Below, piece after piece: positions 10,792 through 19,264 of a stretch of 64,000 bases of DNA. The DNA is from JACCZR01 sp963830065. GTDB lineage: Bacteria > Actinomycetota > Thermoleophilia > Solirubrobacterales > Thermoleophilaceae. The stretch spans positions 161,153 to 225,152 of the forward strand of contig CAWHLA010000011.1 in the NCBI GenBank assembly GCA_963830065.1, in the 5' to 3' direction. Each line of letters opens with the position of its first letter. Position 1 is the stretch's first letter. Both the position numbers and the translations under genes were made by a program. The notes beneath the pieces were generated by a model. The model made no database searches, had not been told where the DNA came from, and saw only the letters and a program-made list of their open reading frames with translations.

Positions 10792-12090
10792 TCAGCCCAG
10801 AAGCGCCGTGAGGTCCTCTTCGAAGCCGGGGTAGGAGATTCCAGCCGCGTCCATCCCCTCGACCTCCACGCCCTCCACCGAGGCGAGGCCCGCCACGGCG
10901 CCCAGCATGGCCATGCGGTGGTCGCCGTGGGCGTCGATCGTTCCTCCGCGCAGCGGTCCGCCGTCGCCGCGCACCACGAAGCCGTCGGGCAGCTCCTCGG
11001 CGTCGGCGCCCAGCGCGTTCAGGGACTCCACCATCACCGCGATGCGGTCGGATTCCTTCACCCGCAGCTCGGCGGCGTCGCGGACCACCGTCTCACCCTC
11101 GGCGAAGGCGCCGAGCAGGCCCACCAGGGTCAGCTCGTCGATCGCCAGCGGCACCTCGTCGCCGCTCACCTCAGTGCCCACCAGCGGCGACCGGGCCACG
11201 TCGAGCTCGCCGATCGGCTCGTGCTCGCTCACGGTGCCGGGCTCCTCGAGGTCGCCCAGCAGGATCGCCCCCATCCGCTCGGCGATCCGGAAGAAGCCGG
11301 TCCGGGTCCAGTTCAGGCCCACGTTCTCGATCACCACGCGCGAGCGGCTCACGAGCATGGCCGCGGCGGCGATGAAGGCCGCCGACGAGGTGTCGCCGGG
11401 TACGTGCAGCTCGTCCAGCTCGAGCTCGTCCACCTGGGAGACCCGGACCGTCATCCCGTCTCGCTCGAACGGGACCCGGGCCAGGCGCATCATCCGCTCG
11501 GTGTGGTCGCGGCTCACGCTGGACTCGGTGACCGATGAGGTGCCGTCGGCCAGCATCGCCGCAATCAGGATGCAGGACTTCACCTGCGCGCTGGCCACCG
11601 GCAGGTCGTAGGTGATCGGGTGCAGCTCGGCGCCGGCCACCGTGAGTGGCGGCAGCCGGTCGTCTACGGCTGTGACGGCGGCGCCCATGGCCCGCAGCGG
11701 CTCCACCACCCGGTCCACCGGCCGGCGTCGGATCGACTCGTCGCCGTCCAGCGTCCAGACACCCCCGGGCTGCCCGGCCAGCCACCCCGGCAGCAGCCGC
11801 AGCAGCGTGCCCGAGTTCCCCACGTCCAGCCGCCCGCCGGTGGCCTCCAGCGCCGCGTACAGCCCCACACCGCGCACCACCACGTCGTCGCCCTCATCGT
11901 CCACCCCGGCGCCCACGGTGAGCAGGGCGTCCAACGTCGACCGGGTGTCGGCCGAGCGCAGGTAGTTCCTGATCGTCACCGGCTCGTCGGCCATGGCGCC
12001 GAACAGCGCCGCCCGGTGCGAGATCGACTTGTCGGGCGGCGGGGTGTAGCGGCCGCGCAGCGACCCCGACGGCTCGAAGCGGCGCCCCAC
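10792..12090 (-). CDS. aroA: 3-phosphoshikimate 1-carboxyvinyltransferase (EPSP synthase)
   Basis: The 432-residue enzyme catalyses the sixth shikimate-pathway step, adding enolpyruvate to shikimate-3-phosphate. Motifs seen are PPDKSISHRAAL near the N-terminus, LDVGNSGTLLRLLPG (PEP-binding loop), RDHTERMM, RVKESDRI and DHRMAM. The loop differs from the NAGTAMRP form of E. coli-type enzymes. GTG 12090 overlaps the last base of the tyrA stop (TAGTG), so initiation is coupled. No frame break is seen. Confidence 0.94.
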   Translation of the reverse strand: MGRRFEPSGSLRGRYTPPPDKSISHRAALFGAMADEPVTIRNYLRSADTRSTLDALLTVGAGVDDEGDDVVVRGVGLYAALEATGGRLDVGNSGTLLRLLPGWLAGQPGGVWTLDGDESIRRRPVDRVVEPLRAMGAAVTAVDDRLPPLTVAGAELHPITYDLPVASAQVKSCILIAAMLADGTSSVTESSVSRDHTERMMRLARVPFERDGMTVRVSQVDELELDELHVPGDTSSAAFIAAAAMLVSRSRVVIENVGLNWTRTGFFRIAERMGAILLGDLEEPGTVSEHEPIGELDVARSPLVGTEVSGDEVPLAIDELTLVGLLGAFAEGETVVRDAAELRVKESDRIAVMVESLNALGADAEELPDGFVVRGDGGPLRGGTIDAHGDHRMAMLGAVAGLASVEGVEVEGMDAAGISYPGFEEDLTALLG

Positions 12091-13157
12091 TACGCGCGCT
12101 GGACCGGGAAGCCCAATTCCTCGATCAGCTCGGCTGCGCGGCCCGCGCGCTCGGCGCCGGCGATCCACAGCGTCATCGCGCCGGTGCGGTTGTCCGAGGC
12201 GGGCGCCAGCGCGAGATCGACGATGTTCAGGTCCGCCCTGCCGAGCGCCAGCGCCACCTGCGCGACGATACCGGGGCGGTTGGGCACCGTGAGTTGCAGC
12301 TGGTGCACGTCCTCGCCCGCCAGGTCTGCCTCGAGCAGCCGCCGGCGGTCCTCCCGGGCGGCGTCGTTCCACGAGGACAGCGCATCGGGGTCGGCCGCGC
12401 GCAGCGAGACCGCAACCGCCCGGAGCCGCTCGACGGTCTCGTCGATCTCGTCGGCCAGGGCGGCGCGGTTGGCCAGGTAGATGTCGGTCCAGATGTCGGT
12501 GTTCGCGCCCGCCACGCGGGTGGCGTCGCGAAAGCTCGGCCCGATGCGCGGCAGGGGCTCGTCCTCCTGGGCCAGCGTGCGCGCCGCCTGGGCCACCAGC
12601 ACGTTGGCCAGCACGTGGGGCAGGTGGCTCACCGTGGCCAGCAGCCGGTCGTGGGTGGCCGCGTCCAGCGCGATCGGGGTGGCGCCGAAGGAGCGGACGA
12701 GCCGGTGCAGGCGCTCGAGCAGCAGCCCCGACGAGCGCTCGGACGGGGTGAGGTACCAGGCGGCGCCCTCGAACAGGTCGGCGCGCGCGTTCTCGACCCC
12801 GCTGGTCTCCGCGCCGGCCACCGGATGCCCGCCGACGAAGCGCTCGTCGGCGATCGCCTCCACCACGTGGGCCTTCGTCGAGCCGACGTCGGTGACCACG
12901 CACTCCGGCCCGGCCGCGTCGAGGGCGGCCTGCACCTGGGTGGTGAGCGAGCCCACCGGCCCGCAGGCAAAGCAGGCGTCGGTGCCGTCGAGCGCGTCCT
13001 CCAGCGATCGGGCCACCGCGTCGATCGCGCCCTGCTCGCGGGCGGCCTCCAGGCGCTCCGGGCTGCGGCCGAAGCCGATCACCTCGTCTCCGCCCTGCCG
13101 GGCCGCCAGTCCGATCGAGCCGCCGATCAGCCCGACTCCGAGGACGGCGATGCGCAC
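12090..13157 (-). CDS. tyrA: Prephenate dehydrogenase with C-terminal ACT domain
   Basis: The 355-residue protein begins VRIAVLGVGLIGGSIGLAA, a Rossmann NAD(P)-binding fingerprint. It then has the TyrA-type GGHPVAGAETSG motif and the helical dehydrogenase domain (SHLPHVLANVL). The last 80 residues (LQLTVPNRPGIVAQVALAL) form an ACT domain, which in this family usually binds tyrosine for feedback control. GTG 13157 begins just after the DAHP synthase stop at 13159. It converts prephenate to hydroxyphenylpyruvate, a substrate for the aminotransferase upstream. Confidence 0.92.
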   Translation of the reverse strand: MRIAVLGVGLIGGSIGLAARQGGDEVIGFGRSPERLEAAREQGAIDAVARSLEDALDGTDACFACGPVGSLTTQVQAALDAAGPECVVTDVGSTKAHVVEAIADERFVGGHPVAGAETSGVENARADLFEGAAWYLTPSERSSGLLLERLHRLVRSFGATPIALDAATHDRLLATVSHLPHVLANVLVAQAARTLAQEDEPLPRIGPSFRDATRVAGANTDIWTDIYLANRAALADEIDETVERLRAVAVSLRAADPDALSSWNDAAREDRRRLLEADLAGEDVHQLQLTVPNRPGIVAQVALALGRADLNIVDLALAPASDNRTGAMTLWIAGAERAGRAAELIEELGFPVQRA

Positions 13158-13158
13158 G

Positions 13159-14229
13159 CTAGGCGCTGCGCCGAGCGCGCACGGCGTCGGCCAGCTCGTC
13201 GAGCACGCCCTCGGTGGTGTTCCAGTCCATGCAGGCATCGGTGACCGACTGGCCGTAGACGAGCGGCTCGCCGGGCACGAGCTTCTGGGCGCCGGCCACC
13301 AGGAAGGACTCGAGCATCACGCCGACGATCGCATCAGCGCCGCCGGCCAGCTGTGCCGCTATGTCGGCGGACACGACCGGCTGGCGCTCCGGGTCCTTGC
13401 CGCTGTTGTCGTGCGAGGCGTCGATGATCACCCGCTGGCGCAGGCCGGCTCCCCGGAGCTCCGCCAGCGCGGCCTCCACCGCGGAGGCGGGGTAGTTGGG
13501 CGCGTCGCGGCCCCCGCGCAGGATCACGTGGCAGTCCGGGTTGCCGGAGGTGTAGAGGATGGCCGGGGTGCCGTCGGCATCGACGCCGGCGAAGGCGTGG
13601 CGGGCGCCGGCGGCGCGAACCGCGTCGACCGCGACCTTCACGCTGCCGTCGGTGCCGTTCTTGAAGCCCACCGGCATCGACAGCCCCGAGCCGAGCTGGC
13701 GGTGGATCTGGCTCTCGGTGGTGCGGGCGCCGATCGCACCCCAGGCCACGGTGTCGGAGATGTACTGCGGGGTGATCGGGTCAAGCCACTCCACGCCCAC
13801 GGGCACTCCCAGGGACACCACCTCCAGCAGCAGCCGGCGGGCGATGCGCAGGCCGCTGTTCACGTCCCCGGACCCGTCCAGGTCGGGGTCGTTGATCAGG
13901 CCCTTCCATCCGGTGGTGGTACGCGGCTTCTCGAAGTACACGCGCATGACCACGCACAGGTCGTCGCGCAGGTCGCGGGCCTTCGCCGCCAGGCCGTGCG
14001 CGTACTCCAGGGCCGCCACGGGGTCGTGCACGCTGCAGGGGCCCACCACCACCAGCAGGCGGTCGTCATCACCGTCCAGCACCGCCTTGACCTCCTCGCG
14101 CCCGCGCACGACCTCGTCGGCCAGCTCGTCGGTGAGCGGCAGCTCGTCGAGGATCGGCTCCGGCGCGATCAGCGGCACGACCCGCTCGATGCGCTGGTCG
14201 CGGACGTGGTCGAGGTGGACCGGCCTCAT
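13159..14229 (-). CDS. aroF: DAHP synthase, type I alpha (AroF/AroG/AroH family)
   Basis: The 356-residue protein is the E. coli-like DAHP synthase, which condenses PEP with erythrose-4-phosphate. Motifs are VVVGPCSVHDP, RVYFEKPRTTTGWKGLINDP, ARTTESQIHRQ, MPVGFKNGTDG and IIDASHDNSGKDP. ATG 14229 overlaps the upstream gene stop as ATGA. A second DAHP synthase of a different subfamily lies immediately upstream. Which aromatic acid inhibits it cannot be read from the sequence. Confidence 0.92.
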   Translation of the reverse strand: MRPVHLDHVRDQRIERVVPLIAPEPILDELPLTDELADEVVRGREEVKAVLDGDDDRLLVVVGPCSVHDPVAALEYAHGLAAKARDLRDDLCVVMRVYFEKPRTTTGWKGLINDPDLDGSGDVNSGLRIARRLLLEVVSLGVPVGVEWLDPITPQYISDTVAWGAIGARTTESQIHRQLGSGLSMPVGFKNGTDGSVKVAVDAVRAAGARHAFAGVDADGTPAILYTSGNPDCHVILRGGRDAPNYPASAVEAALAELRGAGLRQRVIIDASHDNSGKDPERQPVVSADIAAQLAGGADAIVGVMLESFLVAGAQKLVPGEPLVYGQSVTDACMDWNTTEGVLDELADAVRARRSA

Positions 14230-14996
14230 GCGGTGGCCATCATCCCCTCGAGCCGGCTGACGTAGGGGCCGAACTCCTCGCAGCTCAGCGACTGCCGCCC
14301 GTCGCACACCGCGCGGTCGGGATCGGGGTGCACCTCGACCATCACGCCGTCGGCGCCGGCCGCCGCGGCGGCCAGGGACATCGGCTCGACCAGCTCGCGC
14401 CGGCCCGCGGCGTGGCTGGGGTCCACCACCACAGGCAGCTCGGTGCGCTCTTTGAGCACCGGCACCGCCATCAGGTCGAGCGTGAAGCGGTAGGCGGTCT
14501 CGAACGTGCGGATCCCGCGTTCGCACAGGATCACGTCCGGGTTGCCCTCCTGGGTCACGTACTCGGCGGCCATCAGCAGCTCGTCCAGCGTCGCCGACAG
14601 CCCGCGCTTGAGCAGCACGGGTCGCCCGGCCCGGCCGAGCTCGGTCAGCAGCGAGTAGTTCTGCATGTTCCGAGCTCCCACCTGCACGACGTCAGCCACC
14701 TCGGCCACCGCCTCCACGTCGCGGACGTCCAGCGCCTCGGTCACCACCGGGAGCCCGGTGCGCTCCCGGGCCTCGGCGAGAAGGGGCAGGGCGGCATGGC
14801 CCAGGCCCTGGAAGGAGCGCGGGGAGCTGCGGGGCTTGAACGCGCCGCCGCGCAGGAAGGCCGCGCCCGCCTCACTGACGCATTCTGCGGTCTCCAGCAG
14901 GCTCTCGCGCGACTCGACGGTGCAGGGACCGGCGATCACGGCGAAGCGGTCCCCGCCGATGCTCTGCCCCCCTACTTCCACCTCTCTTCGGTCCAT
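14226..14996 (-). CDS. aroG: DAHP synthase, type I beta (KDO8P-synthase-like)
   Basis: The 256-residue protein is the short DAHP synthase form found in Thermotoga and Bacillus. It shows AVIAGPCTVESRE, RGGAFKPRSSPRSFQGLG, VGARNMQNYSLL, LLKRGLSAT and VVDPSHAAGRRELVEPM. It has neither an N-terminal ACT/ferredoxin-like regulatory extension nor a fused chorismate mutase; a stand-alone chorismate mutase is encoded upstream. AGGA lies about eight bases before ATG 14996. A leader-peptide ORF precedes it. Two DAHP synthases in direct succession imply separate control, which is inference. Confidence 0.92.
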   Translation of the reverse strand: MDRREVEVGGQSIGGDRFAVIAGPCTVESRESLLETAECVSEAGAAFLRGGAFKPRSSPRSFQGLGHAALPLLAEARERTGLPVVTEALDVRDVEAVAEVADVVQVGARNMQNYSLLTELGRAGRPVLLKRGLSATLDELLMAAEYVTQEGNPDVILCERGIRTFETAYRFTLDLMAVPVLKERTELPVVVDPSHAAGRRELVEPMSLAAAAAGADGVMVEVHPDPDRAVCDGRQSLSCEEFGPYVSRLEGMMATA

Positions 14997-15070
14997 CTGG
15001 TCCTCATCTCTCTAGCGATCTCCACGGGTCGTGCGGCGGCCAGCCGGGCAGGCAGGTAAAGGCTGGACGC
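14997..15070 (-). promoter_or_regulatory. Candidate attenuator region between leader peptide and DAHP synthases
   Basis: The 74 bases between the leader-peptide stop and the first DAHP synthase contain an inverted repeat, CCAGCC at 15061-15066 against GGCTGG at 15040-15045 (as read on the minus strand). A GC-rich stretch follows. No clear T run is seen, so the switch, if real, might act on translation or by Rho. The regulatory role is inference from position behind an aromatic-rich leader peptide. Confidence 0.4.
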
Positions 15071-15136
15071 CTAGAGAAATCGCCAGAAGGAATACGTGCG
15101 CGAAGCCGCGACGGGCTGTGTGAGATGCGCACGCAT
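15071..15136 (-). CDS. Aromatic leader peptide, 21 residues
   Basis: ATG 15136 opens a 21-codon frame that begins MRAHLTQPV, ends RTYSFWRFL and stops at TAG 15071. Four of the last seven residues are Tyr, Phe, Trp and Phe. The frame lies entirely between the DUF2231 gene and the first DAHP synthase. A short peptide whose final codons are all three aromatic amino acids, just ahead of the committed aromatic-pathway enzymes, is the signature of ribosome-mediated attenuation (compare trp and pheA leaders). No strong Shine-Dalgarno is visible, which lowers confidence. Confidence 0.55.
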   Translation of the reverse strand: MRAHLTQPVAASRTYSFWRFL

Positions 15137-15158
15137 TGCGCGCCACTGTACCGCAGCT

Positions 15159-15698
15159 TCAGGCGGCGGGAGACACCGTCTCGACCCGTGCTCCCTGCTC
15201 GTAGGTGAGGTGTCCGCCCAGGTAGCCGCCCGCAGCCAGCACGCCGCCCCCGACGAGACCCAGCAGCTTGCCCCTGCCCCGGTCACCGGTACGGCGGGCC
15301 ACCAGGGAGGCGCCGAACAGCGAGATGGCGGTGGCGTTGGTGGCGGCGTGAACGATGCCCACGCGGCCGATCGGCTTGCTTGAGGGCTCGGCGTCCGACC
15401 AGTCCGACCACCCCGAGAGGGCCGTGGGCCCGGCCGCGAGCAGCCCGGCCAGCACCAGCAGGTCGGCCGAGTCCTCGGAGCCCCGGCCGCCGACGAGGTC
15501 GAGCAGCAGCGCGCTGGTCCAGGTGCCGATGGGCACGTCGGTGAGGACGGGGTGCAGCGGGTGGCCGAGCGGCGCGCCGCTGAGCAGATGCTTCAGGGAC
15601 GGGCTCTCACTGAGGATCCCCCGCCACTTCTCCGAGGCCCAGCCGGCGATGCCGTCCAGGCCTTCGAAGGACTCCAGCGCCTGCAGTGCCTTGGTCAT
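15159..15698 (-). CDS. DUF2231 membrane protein
   Basis: The 179-residue protein has about four hydrophobic segments and the HPLHPVLTDVPIGTWTSALL motif typical of DUF2231 predicted membrane proteins. A further conserved-looking histidine region (GIVHAATN) follows. GAGGAGAG precedes ATG 15698. Its place between the aminotransferase and DAHP synthase genes is odd for a membrane protein, and no link to aromatic synthesis is known to me. Confidence 0.8.
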   Translation of the reverse strand: MTKALQALESFEGLDGIAGWASEKWRGILSESPSLKHLLSGAPLGHPLHPVLTDVPIGTWTSALLLDLVGGRGSEDSADLLVLAGLLAAGPTALSGWSDWSDAEPSSKPIGRVGIVHAATNATAISLFGASLVARRTGDRGRGKLLGLVGGGVLAAGGYLGGHLTYEQGARVETVSPAA

Positions 15699-15706
15699 GT
15701 CTCTCC

Positions 15707-16786
15707 TCAGATGAGCTCGTCGAGCGTGGACAGGAAGCGATCGTTCTCGTCGCGGGTCCCGTATGTCACCCGCAGCCGCCCCTCTTCCCCGAGAGCGCTC
15801 CCCGCACGCACGATCACGCCGCGCTCGGCCAGGCCGGTCACGATCTCGGCCTCGTCGCGCTCCTCGCCGACCCCCACCCAGGAGAAGTTCGCCTGGCTCT
15901 CGGTGGTCTCCAGGCCGCGCTCGGCCAGCTCGGACTCGACGTACAGGCGCTCCACCGCCGTCAGCTCGACGCGCCGGGCCACCTCGTCCTGGTGCAGGAT
16001 CGCCTCCGCTGCGGCCGCCTGGGCGGGCGCGTTGACCGAGAAGGGCTGGCGCACGCGGTCCACCGCCAGGCGGAACTGCTCGGAGCCCAGCGCGTAGCCG
16101 GCCCGCAGCCCGCACAGGCCGTAGACCTTCGAGAACGTGCGCAGCACCACCAGGTTGGAGTGGCGGCGCAGCAGGTCGAGCGACTCGTCTGGGTCCTGGG
16201 CCAGCGAGAACTCCACGTAGGCCTCGTCGAGGATCACGGCGACGTGCTTGGGCAGCTCGTCCACGAAGGCCTCGATTGCGTCCGGCGGCAGTGCCGTGGC
16301 GGTCGGGTTGTTGGGGTTGCAGACCAGGACGATCCGAGTGGCGTGGTTGACCTCCCGCGCCATCGCCTCGAGGTCGTGCAGCCCGGCCGCGTCCAGCGGC
16401 ACCCGCACGCCGCGCGCACCGCTCATGGCGGCCAGGTGCGGATACATCGAGAACGAGGGCCAGGCGTAGACGATCTCCGCCCCCGGCTCGAGCATCGCCT
16501 CGGCGGCGGCGAGCAGGATCTCGCAGGAGCCGTTGCCCACGGCCACGCGGCCGGGCGACATGTCGCAGCGCTCGGCGATTCGGCGGCGCATCAGCGACTT
16601 CTCGGGGTCGGGGTAGCGGTTGAGGTCCCGCAGCGCGTTCGCGGCAGCCACCTGGACCTCCTCCGACGGGCCCCACGGGGCCTCGTTGGAGGCCAGCTTG
16701 ACCAGCTCCCCGTCGTACGCGTAGGTCTCGGCCGCCGGGTAGGCCGGGATGTCCTCGATGCGCCGGTTGAACTCGATCGGGGTCAC
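15707..16786 (-). CDS. hisC: HisC-family aminotransferase, probably aromatic/histidinol-phosphate
   Basis: The 359-residue fold-type I PLP enzyme carries KLASNEAPWGPS near the N-terminus, VCNPNNPTATAL, ILDEAYVEFS and the PLP-lysine motif RTFSKVYGLCGLRAGY. HisC-family members act on histidinol phosphate, on aromatic 2-oxo acids, or on both. Its place between chorismate mutase and the DAHP synthases and tyrA argues for transamination of phenylpyruvate or hydroxyphenylpyruvate; that is inference. GTG 16786 overlaps the aroH stop as GTGA. Confidence 0.88.
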   Translation of the reverse strand: MTPIEFNRRIEDIPAYPAAETYAYDGELVKLASNEAPWGPSEEVQVAAANALRDLNRYPDPEKSLMRRRIAERCDMSPGRVAVGNGSCEILLAAAEAMLEPGAEIVYAWPSFSMYPHLAAMSGARGVRVPLDAAGLHDLEAMAREVNHATRIVLVCNPNNPTATALPPDAIEAFVDELPKHVAVILDEAYVEFSLAQDPDESLDLLRRHSNLVVLRTFSKVYGLCGLRAGYALGSEQFRLAVDRVRQPFSVNAPAQAAAAEAILHQDEVARRVELTAVERLYVESELAERGLETTESQANFSWVGVGEERDEAEIVTGLAERGVIVRAGSALGEEGRLRVTYGTRDENDRFLSTLDELI

Positions 16787-17148
16787 TGGGCCGCCTCCAG
16801 GTCCTTGCGCAGCCGGGTCGCTTCGCGCAGGTAGACGTGGCGGGGCTCGGCGCCGTCGGGCGGGTAGCAGTGCACCAGCACGCGGATCACCCGCGGCAGC
16901 GAGCCAGGCACCGGGATCTCCCGGCTGCACAGCAGCGGGACCCCGTCCAGCCCTATGCGCCGCGCCGCCACGGCGGGGAACTCGGCATCGAGGTCGTCGG
17001 TGACGGTGAAGATGCAGCTGACCAGGTCCTCGGCCTTGAGCTGGTTGCGCTCCAGGACGGCCAGGACGAGCTCCTCGGTGGCCGACAGGATGGCCCCCGA
17101 CTCGTTGTCCTCCACGGTTATCGCCCCTCTGAGGGCCTGCAGCCTCAC
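16783..17148 (-). CDS. aroH: Chorismate mutase, AroH type
   Basis: The 121-residue protein begins VRLQALRGAITVEDN, contains VSCIFTVTDDLDAEFPA and PLLCSREIPVPGSLPRVIRVLVH, and ends with an arginine-rich helix. These match the Bacillus-type monofunctional trimeric chorismate mutase, which turns chorismate into prephenate. GTG 17148 overlaps the rluB stop. The product feeds tyrA two genes downstream. Confidence 0.93.
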   Translation of the reverse strand: MRLQALRGAITVEDNESGAILSATEELVLAVLERNQLKAEDLVSCIFTVTDDLDAEFPAVAARRIGLDGVPLLCSREIPVPGSLPRVIRVLVHCYPPDGAEPRHVYLREATRLRKDLEAAQ

Positions 17149-17837
17149 CCGGGCGATTCTGTCAGCCGCTCGATCTCGTCCGCCGACAGCAGCCGGCTCT
17201 CCCCTTCCCGCAGCCCTTCGAGCGCCAGGCCGCCGAGGCCCACCCGCTCCAGCGCGACGACCCGGTGGCCCACCGCCTCGCACATGCGCCGCACCTGGCG
17301 GTTGCGGCCCTCTCTGAGCGTCAGCTCGATCCGGCCGTCGCCCAGCCGCTGGGCCTGGGCCGGCGCGGTGCGGCCGTCGTCGAGCTCCACCCCCTCCGCC
17401 AGCCTCGTCAGCGCCTCATCCGACGGCTCGCCCCGGACGGTCACCCGGTAGGTGCGCGGCACCTCGTAGCGCGGGTGCATCAGCTTCTCGGCCAGCCCGC
17501 CGTCGTTGGTCAGCAGGATCAGGCCGGTGGTCTCGGCGTCCAGGCGCCCGACCGGGTACAGCCGGCGCCGGCTGGGGACGAGCTCCACCACGGTCCGGCG
17601 CCCGTGGGTGTCCTTCGCGGTCGACACCACCCCCGCCGGCTTGTTCAGCAGGTGCACCTCGCGCGGCTCCGGCGCGGCCGCGCGCCCGTCGACGCTCACG
17701 CCGCTGCCTTCGTCCACGTCGCGGGCGGGGTCGGTGACCGTCTGGCCGCCCACTGACACCCGGCCCGCGGCGATCAGCTCCTCCGCGGCCCGGCGCGAGG
17801 CCACGCCGGCGTGGGCCAGGTACTTGGCGAGGCGCAT
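17145..17837 (-). CDS. rluB: 23S rRNA pseudouridine synthase, RsuA/RluB family
   Basis: The 230-residue protein starts with an S4 RNA-binding domain (MRLAKYLAHAGVASRRAAEELIAAGRV). It continues with the catalytic motif GRLDAETTGLILLTNDG, containing the active aspartate, and REGRNRQVRRM near the C-terminus. RluB-type enzymes modify 23S rRNA near position 2605. It is the first gene of the minus-strand operon and diverges from rlmN across 24 bases. Confidence 0.92.
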   Translation of the reverse strand: MRLAKYLAHAGVASRRAAEELIAAGRVSVGGQTVTDPARDVDEGSGVSVDGRAAAPEPREVHLLNKPAGVVSTAKDTHGRRTVVELVPSRRRLYPVGRLDAETTGLILLTNDGGLAEKLMHPRYEVPRTYRVTVRGEPSDEALTRLAEGVELDDGRTAPAQAQRLGDGRIELTLREGRNRQVRRMCEAVGHRVVALERVGLGGLALEGLREGESRLLSADEIERLTESPG

Positions 17838-17861
17838 GGCCGGCAAGCGTAGGCTCGGGGC

Positions 17862-18866
17862 GTGGACCTGGAGCTCCTTCAGCGCACCCTCGCCGACCGC
17901 GGCGAGCCGTCGTTCCGCGCCCGCCAGGTGTGGGAGTGGACCGCCCGTGGCGCGTCCTCCTACGAGGAGATGACGAACCTCCCGGCGCCGCTGCGCGAGA
18001 CGCTGAACGACCAGGTCCCGCTGTCCTCGCTGAGCTTCGAAGAGGAGGCACTGGCCTCCGACGGCACACAGAAGGCGCTGTTGCTCACCCACGACGGCCG
18101 GCCGCTGGAGGCGGTGCTGATGCGCTACCGCGACGGCCGGCGCTCGCTGTGCCTGTCGAGCCAGTCGGGCTGCCCGCTGACCTGCACGTTCTGCGCGACC
18201 GGGCGGATGAAGTTCGGCCGCAACCTGACCGCCTCGGAGATCCTCGACCAGGCCCTGCACTTTCGCCGCGGCGAGCCGGTCAACCACGCCGTGTTCATGG
18301 GGATGGGCGAGCCGCTGCTGAACCTCGACAACGTGCTCGAGGCCTGCGAGCGGCTGCCCGACCTCGGCATCGCCACCTCCAACACGGCGATCTCCACCGT
18401 GGGCTGGATCCCGGGCATCGAGCGCCTGGCGCGCGAGGGACGGCCGGTGCGGCTGGCGTTGTCGCTACACGCCCCCGAGGAGGCGCTGCGCTCCGAGCTG
18501 ATGCCGGTCAACGACCGCTACCCGCTCGACGAGGTGCTGGCCGCCTGCCGCGACTGGCACGCCGCCCGCAAGCGCGAGGTGTTCGTGGAGTACCTGATGC
18601 TCAACGGGGTGAACGACCGCGTCGAGCAGGCCCACGCGCTGGCGGACCTGCTGCGCGAGCCGCGCAACGCCTTCAAGGTCAACCTGATCCCCTACAACCC
18701 GACCGAGGCGGGGTTCGAGGGCTCGACGCGCGACGCCATCGAAGCCTTCCGGAGCACGCTGGAGAAGCGCGGCCTGCGCGCGACCGTGCGCCTCACCCGC
18801 GGCCGCGACATCGACGCGGCCTGCGGTCAGCTCGCCGTGACGCGCTCGTCAGAGCCGATCACGTGA
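17862..18866 (+). CDS. rlmN: 23S rRNA/tRNA (adenine-C2) methyltransferase RlmN
   Basis: The 334-residue radical SAM enzyme contains the CPLTCTFCATG cluster motif (CxxxCxxC), MGMGEPLLN, RLALSLHAP and NLIPYNPT. The catalytic cysteine is within AACGQL near the C-terminus. It methylates A2503 of 23S rRNA and some tRNAs. It starts at GTG 17862 and its last 40 bases overlap the convergent gene at 18827. Confidence 0.95.
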   Translation: MDLELLQRTLADRGEPSFRARQVWEWTARGASSYEEMTNLPAPLRETLNDQVPLSSLSFEEEALASDGTQKALLLTHDGRPLEAVLMRYRDGRRSLCLSSQSGCPLTCTFCATGRMKFGRNLTASEILDQALHFRRGEPVNHAVFMGMGEPLLNLDNVLEACERLPDLGIATSNTAISTVGWIPGIERLAREGRPVRLALSLHAPEEALRSELMPVNDRYPLDEVLAACRDWHAARKREVFVEYLMLNGVNDRVEQAHALADLLREPRNAFKVNLIPYNPTEAGFEGSTRDAIEAFRSTLEKRGLRATVRLTRGRDIDAACGQLAVTRSSEPIT

Positions 18867-19264
18867 CGCACCGGTAGCCCGGTGGCGTGCTCGACCTTGT
18901 GCGGCAGGTCGACCTTCAGCCACTTCGACAGCCTCAGCGGCAGCGTGGAGACGATCACCTCGTCGTAGCTGTTCGCGAAGCAGGCGTCCGATGTCGCAGC
19001 CAGAGCGTCCGGGTCGCCCACGATCGCGCCCCTCACCTCCAGGCCCTCGCGGCGCAGGTTGTCGGCCAGGTGCTCCAGATGATCATCGGCCGCAGCCCCG
19101 CCCGCGTGCATGTCGGCCGCCCACGAGACGCCCTGCGGCGTGGCCGGCACCAGCAGCGTGAATTCGGCGGGCCCTTCCTGGTGACGTGCTCGGAGCGCGC
19201 TGAGCAGCTCAGGCGATTCCGCGGTGCGGTTGGCCACCACTAGCACGCTCGCCTTCTCGGCCAT
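18827..19264 (-). CDS. Universal-stress-protein-like small protein
   Basis: About 145 residues. The N-terminus (ASVLVVANRTAESPELL) and the later IVGDPDA and YDEVIVSTLP segments resemble the alternating alpha/beta fold of UspA-like nucleotide-binding proteins. A perfect G-x2-G-x9-G(S/T) ATP motif is not evident. ATG 19264 is preceded by GGAGAGGAGG. It overlaps rlmN at the 3' end and the next gene at its 5' end. Confidence 0.65.
   Translation of the reverse strand: MAEKASVLVVANRTAESPELLSALRARHQEGPAEFTLLVPATPQGVSWAADMHAGGAAADDHLEHLADNLRREGLEVRGAIVGDPDALAATSDACFANSYDEVIVSTLPLRLSKWLKVDLPHKVEHATGLPVRHVIGSDERVTAS

Noticed and set aside
10792..12903. A 703-residue fusion of tyrA-region sequence to aroA
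   Set aside because: The extra N-terminus is shadow over tyrA. GTG 12090 gives a normal EPSP synthase.
15159..16676. A long frame joining DUF2231 to upstream sequence
   Set aside because: The upstream part is out of frame with hisC and has no protein character. A strong Shine-Dalgarno precedes ATG 15698.
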